Source: CBDFHB01 sp965250115 (lineage in GTDB: Bacteria > Acidobacteriota > Vicinamibacteria > Marinacidobacterales > SMYC01). From it: DNA of 64,000 bases. Made by a program: the position numbers and the translations under genes. Every line of letters starts with the position of its first letter. The stretch's first letter is position 1. Shown here one piece after another: positions 61,818 to 64,000 of the stretch. The notes below the pieces were generated by a model. It was not told the origin of the DNA. It did not search any database and saw nothing but the letters and a program-made list of their open reading frames with translations. The stretch covers positions 1,178,001-1,242,000 of the forward strand of contig CBDFNJ010000002.1 in assembly GCA_965250115.1 (NCBI GenBank). The letters run 5' to 3'.

Positions 61818-63741
61818 GGGCCGGCGACAAAATAAGTTCCCGTTTTCAAGACGGTCGGATGGTGTAGTTCCATTTGGGTAGAGTCTGGTCCTTTGTAACG
61901 GAAAGCGCCTGCATCCGCTCGTCAGTGATTTTGACGCCCTTCGGATAACGACGCCGGATAAGGTGTGCGCGTACTCGCAAACCGGAAGAGGTGGTGGTCG
62001 TGCGGATGTATTTGAGGATGGTTTCGTAGCTGTCGAGAGGCCTGCCCGCCCAGTTCTTGCTGACCTCGCTGAACAGACGGTGCTCCACTGGATTCCACTT
62101 GGATGTACCGGACGGATAGTGGGCTATGGTGATAGCGATGTCGTGGCGATTGCAAATCCGCGTTTGAAGCCCGTGCTTCCAACCCCGACACCGATAGCCA
62201 TTGCTGCCCCCAGCGTCTGCCAATATCGCGAGGTCACGGGCTGCAGGATAGCGTCGCCGTCCTTCCGTTCGCCACCACTTCTCGATGGCATTCACGGCGA
62301 AGTCCGGGGTGTTGTACGAGGTACCAATGAACACTGTCCCGCGGTTCGCGAGCAGATCGTAGACGCCGTAGGGGATTGCGATGCCGTTCGATTCGGAACG
62401 GAAGTCATGGTCTTTGACGAGAGTCGGCTCGCGGTTCCAGGCCTGCCCGCCGTTTTTGAATAATCCCACCAGCTCCCGTTTCTTCGTGTCTACGCTGATG
62501 ATGGGATGACCAGCTGCGGCAAAACGCTCGCGCAGTTCGGCGATACACGCGAATTGGGTATCGCGATCTTCGGACGTGGCACCACACAGCTTCTTGTGGT
62601 TCACCCGCAACGAGAAGCCGAGCTGTTTGAGCAGTCGACCGACGGTTTTGCTGCTGACGTTCACACCGAGGCTTCTTAGCTCGCAAGCAATCTTGTCGGT
62701 GGTCCGCCGCGTCCATTTCACTCCCGTCATCGGATCGCCCGCGGTGTCGTGCTTCATGAGTTCTTCGATCTTGGCGATGACTTCTGGCTTTTTTTTGCAC
62801 GGCGCGCCGTCCGCCACCCTTTCGCCGAACTCCGTCGAGCTCAACATCTCTCATTAGCAATTCCCTACGACCTCTGGCTACCGTGCTCGGACCCATCCCG
62901 AGCAGTTCGGCAATCTGTTGGTCGCCACCGTGACCGAGCTTCATGGCCTCGACTCCCGCGTAGAGACGGCGCTGCTTTTCATCGAGCAGGCTGTAGAAAA
63001 GAACGATCGCAGCCTTCAACTCCACGGGGAGCACGCGGACTCCCCCGACCCAGCCCAACGTGGAAGGTGACGCCTCATGTATCTGGCGGGCCGAGAGCTG
63101 TTGCTTGCGCGTGCTCACATCGGTGGCCAGATACAGATATCGGCCGAACACCTGCTCGCGCGCCAATCTTTTCTCTCGGACCAGTTTCAACAGAGGAGCC
63201 TTGACGTCAACCTGCACCACGTCCTCGAGCTCGTCGACGTAGTAGCCTGCCTCACAGGCCGCGACCAACGCTTTTACCGTCGCAAGCAACGTCCCGTACT
63301 TCGAGAACCACACTGAGCGCAACGACCAAAGACCTTTTCGATCGAACTGGGCGATCTCGTCCAACGTGTAGTAGCTACCACGGTGGGAGTAGCTTGTCCG
63401 ATACGCCAACTCATTGAGCTTTCGGAAGACGGTCGAGTCCACATCGGTACCCAACACTGCCTTCAAATCATCGAGGGTAGCTATTTTGTGCTTCCTCAAC
63501 AGGCGGTCGAGATCTTCAGACTGATAGCTCGTAGGTCTCATAATAGGAGAAGTGCTCCTTGATAGGCGTAATCCTCCTGCAATGAGGACCGTTTGTCAAA
63601 CACGCGCTGGTTGCTGAAGACCTACAAATGTTCCGTTTCTAGGGAGCTTGCCAGGCTCTCGTGATGCCAGACGATATCGCGATCACGACCTGAAACAGGA
63701 AGAGTGTTCTCAAAACTAGACAGTTATTTTGTCGGCGGCCC
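61818..63741 (-). mobile_element. ISAzo13-type element, copy B
   Basis: 1924 bp, same ends and orientation as copy A and almost identical in sequence. TAA precedes it (61815-61817, shared with copy A) and follows it (63742-63744). It ends 16 bases before the MoxR start codon. Confidence 0.9.
61846..63541 (-). CDS. ISAzo13-family transposase, copy B (frameshifted)
   Basis: Same two blocks as copy A, but one base after the A8 run is missing (GCC instead of CGCC on the coding strand). The N-terminal frame then runs on into a long but meaningless tail. The catalytic frame starts independently at an ATG within the N-terminal region (MLSSTEFGERVADGAPC), giving 333 residues with DDE residues in SVDTKKRELVG, ADAGGSNGYR and NPVEHRLFSEV. 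A -1 slip no longer restores the fusion here, so this copy is probably defective unless the catalytic half alone works. Confidence 0.75.
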
Positions 63742-63757
63742 TAAGCTGTCGACGACA

Positions 63758-64000
63758 ATGACCGTGACGCCACGCGACTCGATTCTTACGCTCCAGGAGA
63801 GGATGGGGCAGTCCATCATAGGCCAGGAGCACATCGTCGAGCGTCTTCTGATCGGTTTGCTCTCGAACGGAAACCTGCTCGTCGAGGGGCTGCCCGGTCT
63901 CGCAAAGACGCGGGCGGTCAAGAGTCTTTCGAAGTATATGGATGCAGACTTGTCCCGTATCCAGTTCACCCCCGATCTACTGCCCTCGGACGTCACCGGG
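63758..64000 (+). CDS. MoxR-family AAA+ ATPase (partial, N-terminal)
   Basis: Open from ATG 63758 to the window edge, 81 residues. MGQSIIGQEHIVERLLIGLL is the family's N-terminal block, LLVEGLPGLAKTRAVKSLSK is the Walker A in the MoxR form (G-x-P-G-x-A-K-T) and LSRIQFTPDLLPSDVTG is the MoxR signature after it. These chaperone-like ATPases usually activate a von Willebrand-domain partner encoded downstream, outside this window. No ribosome site is visible in the 13 bases left between the ISAzo13 repeat and the ATG, so expression may be altered by the insertion. Confidence 0.92.
   Translation, partial: MTVTPRDSILTLQERMGQSIIGQEHIVERLLIGLLSNGNLLVEGLPGLAKTRAVKSLSKYMDADLSRIQFTPDLLPSDVTG

Noticed and set aside
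1..64000. CRISPR arrays, tRNA and rRNA genes
   Set aside because: No regularly spaced repeats, cloverleaf-like sequences or rRNA segments were noticed on either strand.

Overview
The window is high-GC bacterial DNA with a normal stop-codon repertoire (TAA, TGA and TAG all end intact genes). The mix of genes suggests an Acidobacteriota-like soil or sediment bacterium: a Ser/Thr kinase fused to TolB-like and TPR parts, a DUF5916 outer-membrane protein, DUF3604 and DUF1684 proteins, an S41 tricorn-type protease, a type IV pilin-like fusion and a PQQ-propeller remnant. This assignment is inference from gene content; no rRNA or tRNA gene was seen. Mobile DNA is abundant: one IS6-like element, one IS5-like, two near-identical IS256-type copies plus a third unrelated IS256-type element, a deleted ISL3 element, and two ISAzo13-type copies in direct tandem.

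Layout. 1-5401: end of a Gfo/Idh/MocA oxidoreductase translationally coupled to a sugar-phosphate isomerase, the IS6 element, a decayed membrane glycosyltransferase-like gene and a DUF3604 protein with one frameshift. 5413-10064 (minus): nfeD(long)-nfeD(short)-floA plus a membrane-anchored protein of unknown function. 10317-13177: IS5 element and glnS. 13214-19232: a redox and metal-stress block with a merB-like remnant, a diiron ferritin-like gene with an amber stop, a hybrid histidine kinase, a PerR-like Fur regulator, rubrerythrin, an Fe-S oxidoreductase and a DUF3501 protein. 19242-29658: exported proteins, the kinase, DUF5916, and a YfiR-like/porin-like pair with a broken second gene.

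29783-35327 is an insertion hotspot. A deleted ISL3 element lies upstream, and two different IS256-type elements cut two neighbouring genes (DUF2092-like and DUF6515-like). Both interrupted genes can be rejoined exactly across clean 8-bp target duplications.

35443-40098 holds two small-metabolite systems facing away from each other. On the minus strand is senA-senB (selenoneine-type synthesis, no selenophosphate synthetase senC nearby). On the plus strand is a bufferin-type RiPP operon: a Cys-rich precursor with a Tat-like signal, a DUF692 multinuclear iron oxidase, and its DUF2063 partner.

40409-53271 is the most distinctive region. Seven genes (desaturase, CarS-like CDP-alcohol synthase, rifampin-phosphotransferase-like dikinase, UbiA-like transferase, methyltransferase, PlsC acyltransferase, and a fatty acyl-AMP ligase/ACP/thioester reductase/kinase fusion) overlap one another at every junction, and a PssA-type head-group transferase converges on the end. 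I read this as a dedicated pathway for an unusual, probably ether-type, membrane lipid. It recalls the ElbD-type clusters of myxobacteria but with archaeal-flavoured UbiA and CarS steps.

53424-64000: a PQQ-propeller remnant, a pilin-like fusion with a small deletion, a tricorn-type protease with a one-base frameshift, a small barrel-like protein, a HAD phosphatase, the tandem ISAzo13 pair and the start of a MoxR ATPase. Several otherwise intact genes carry single-base indels in short homopolymers, so assembly error must be considered before calling them dead.
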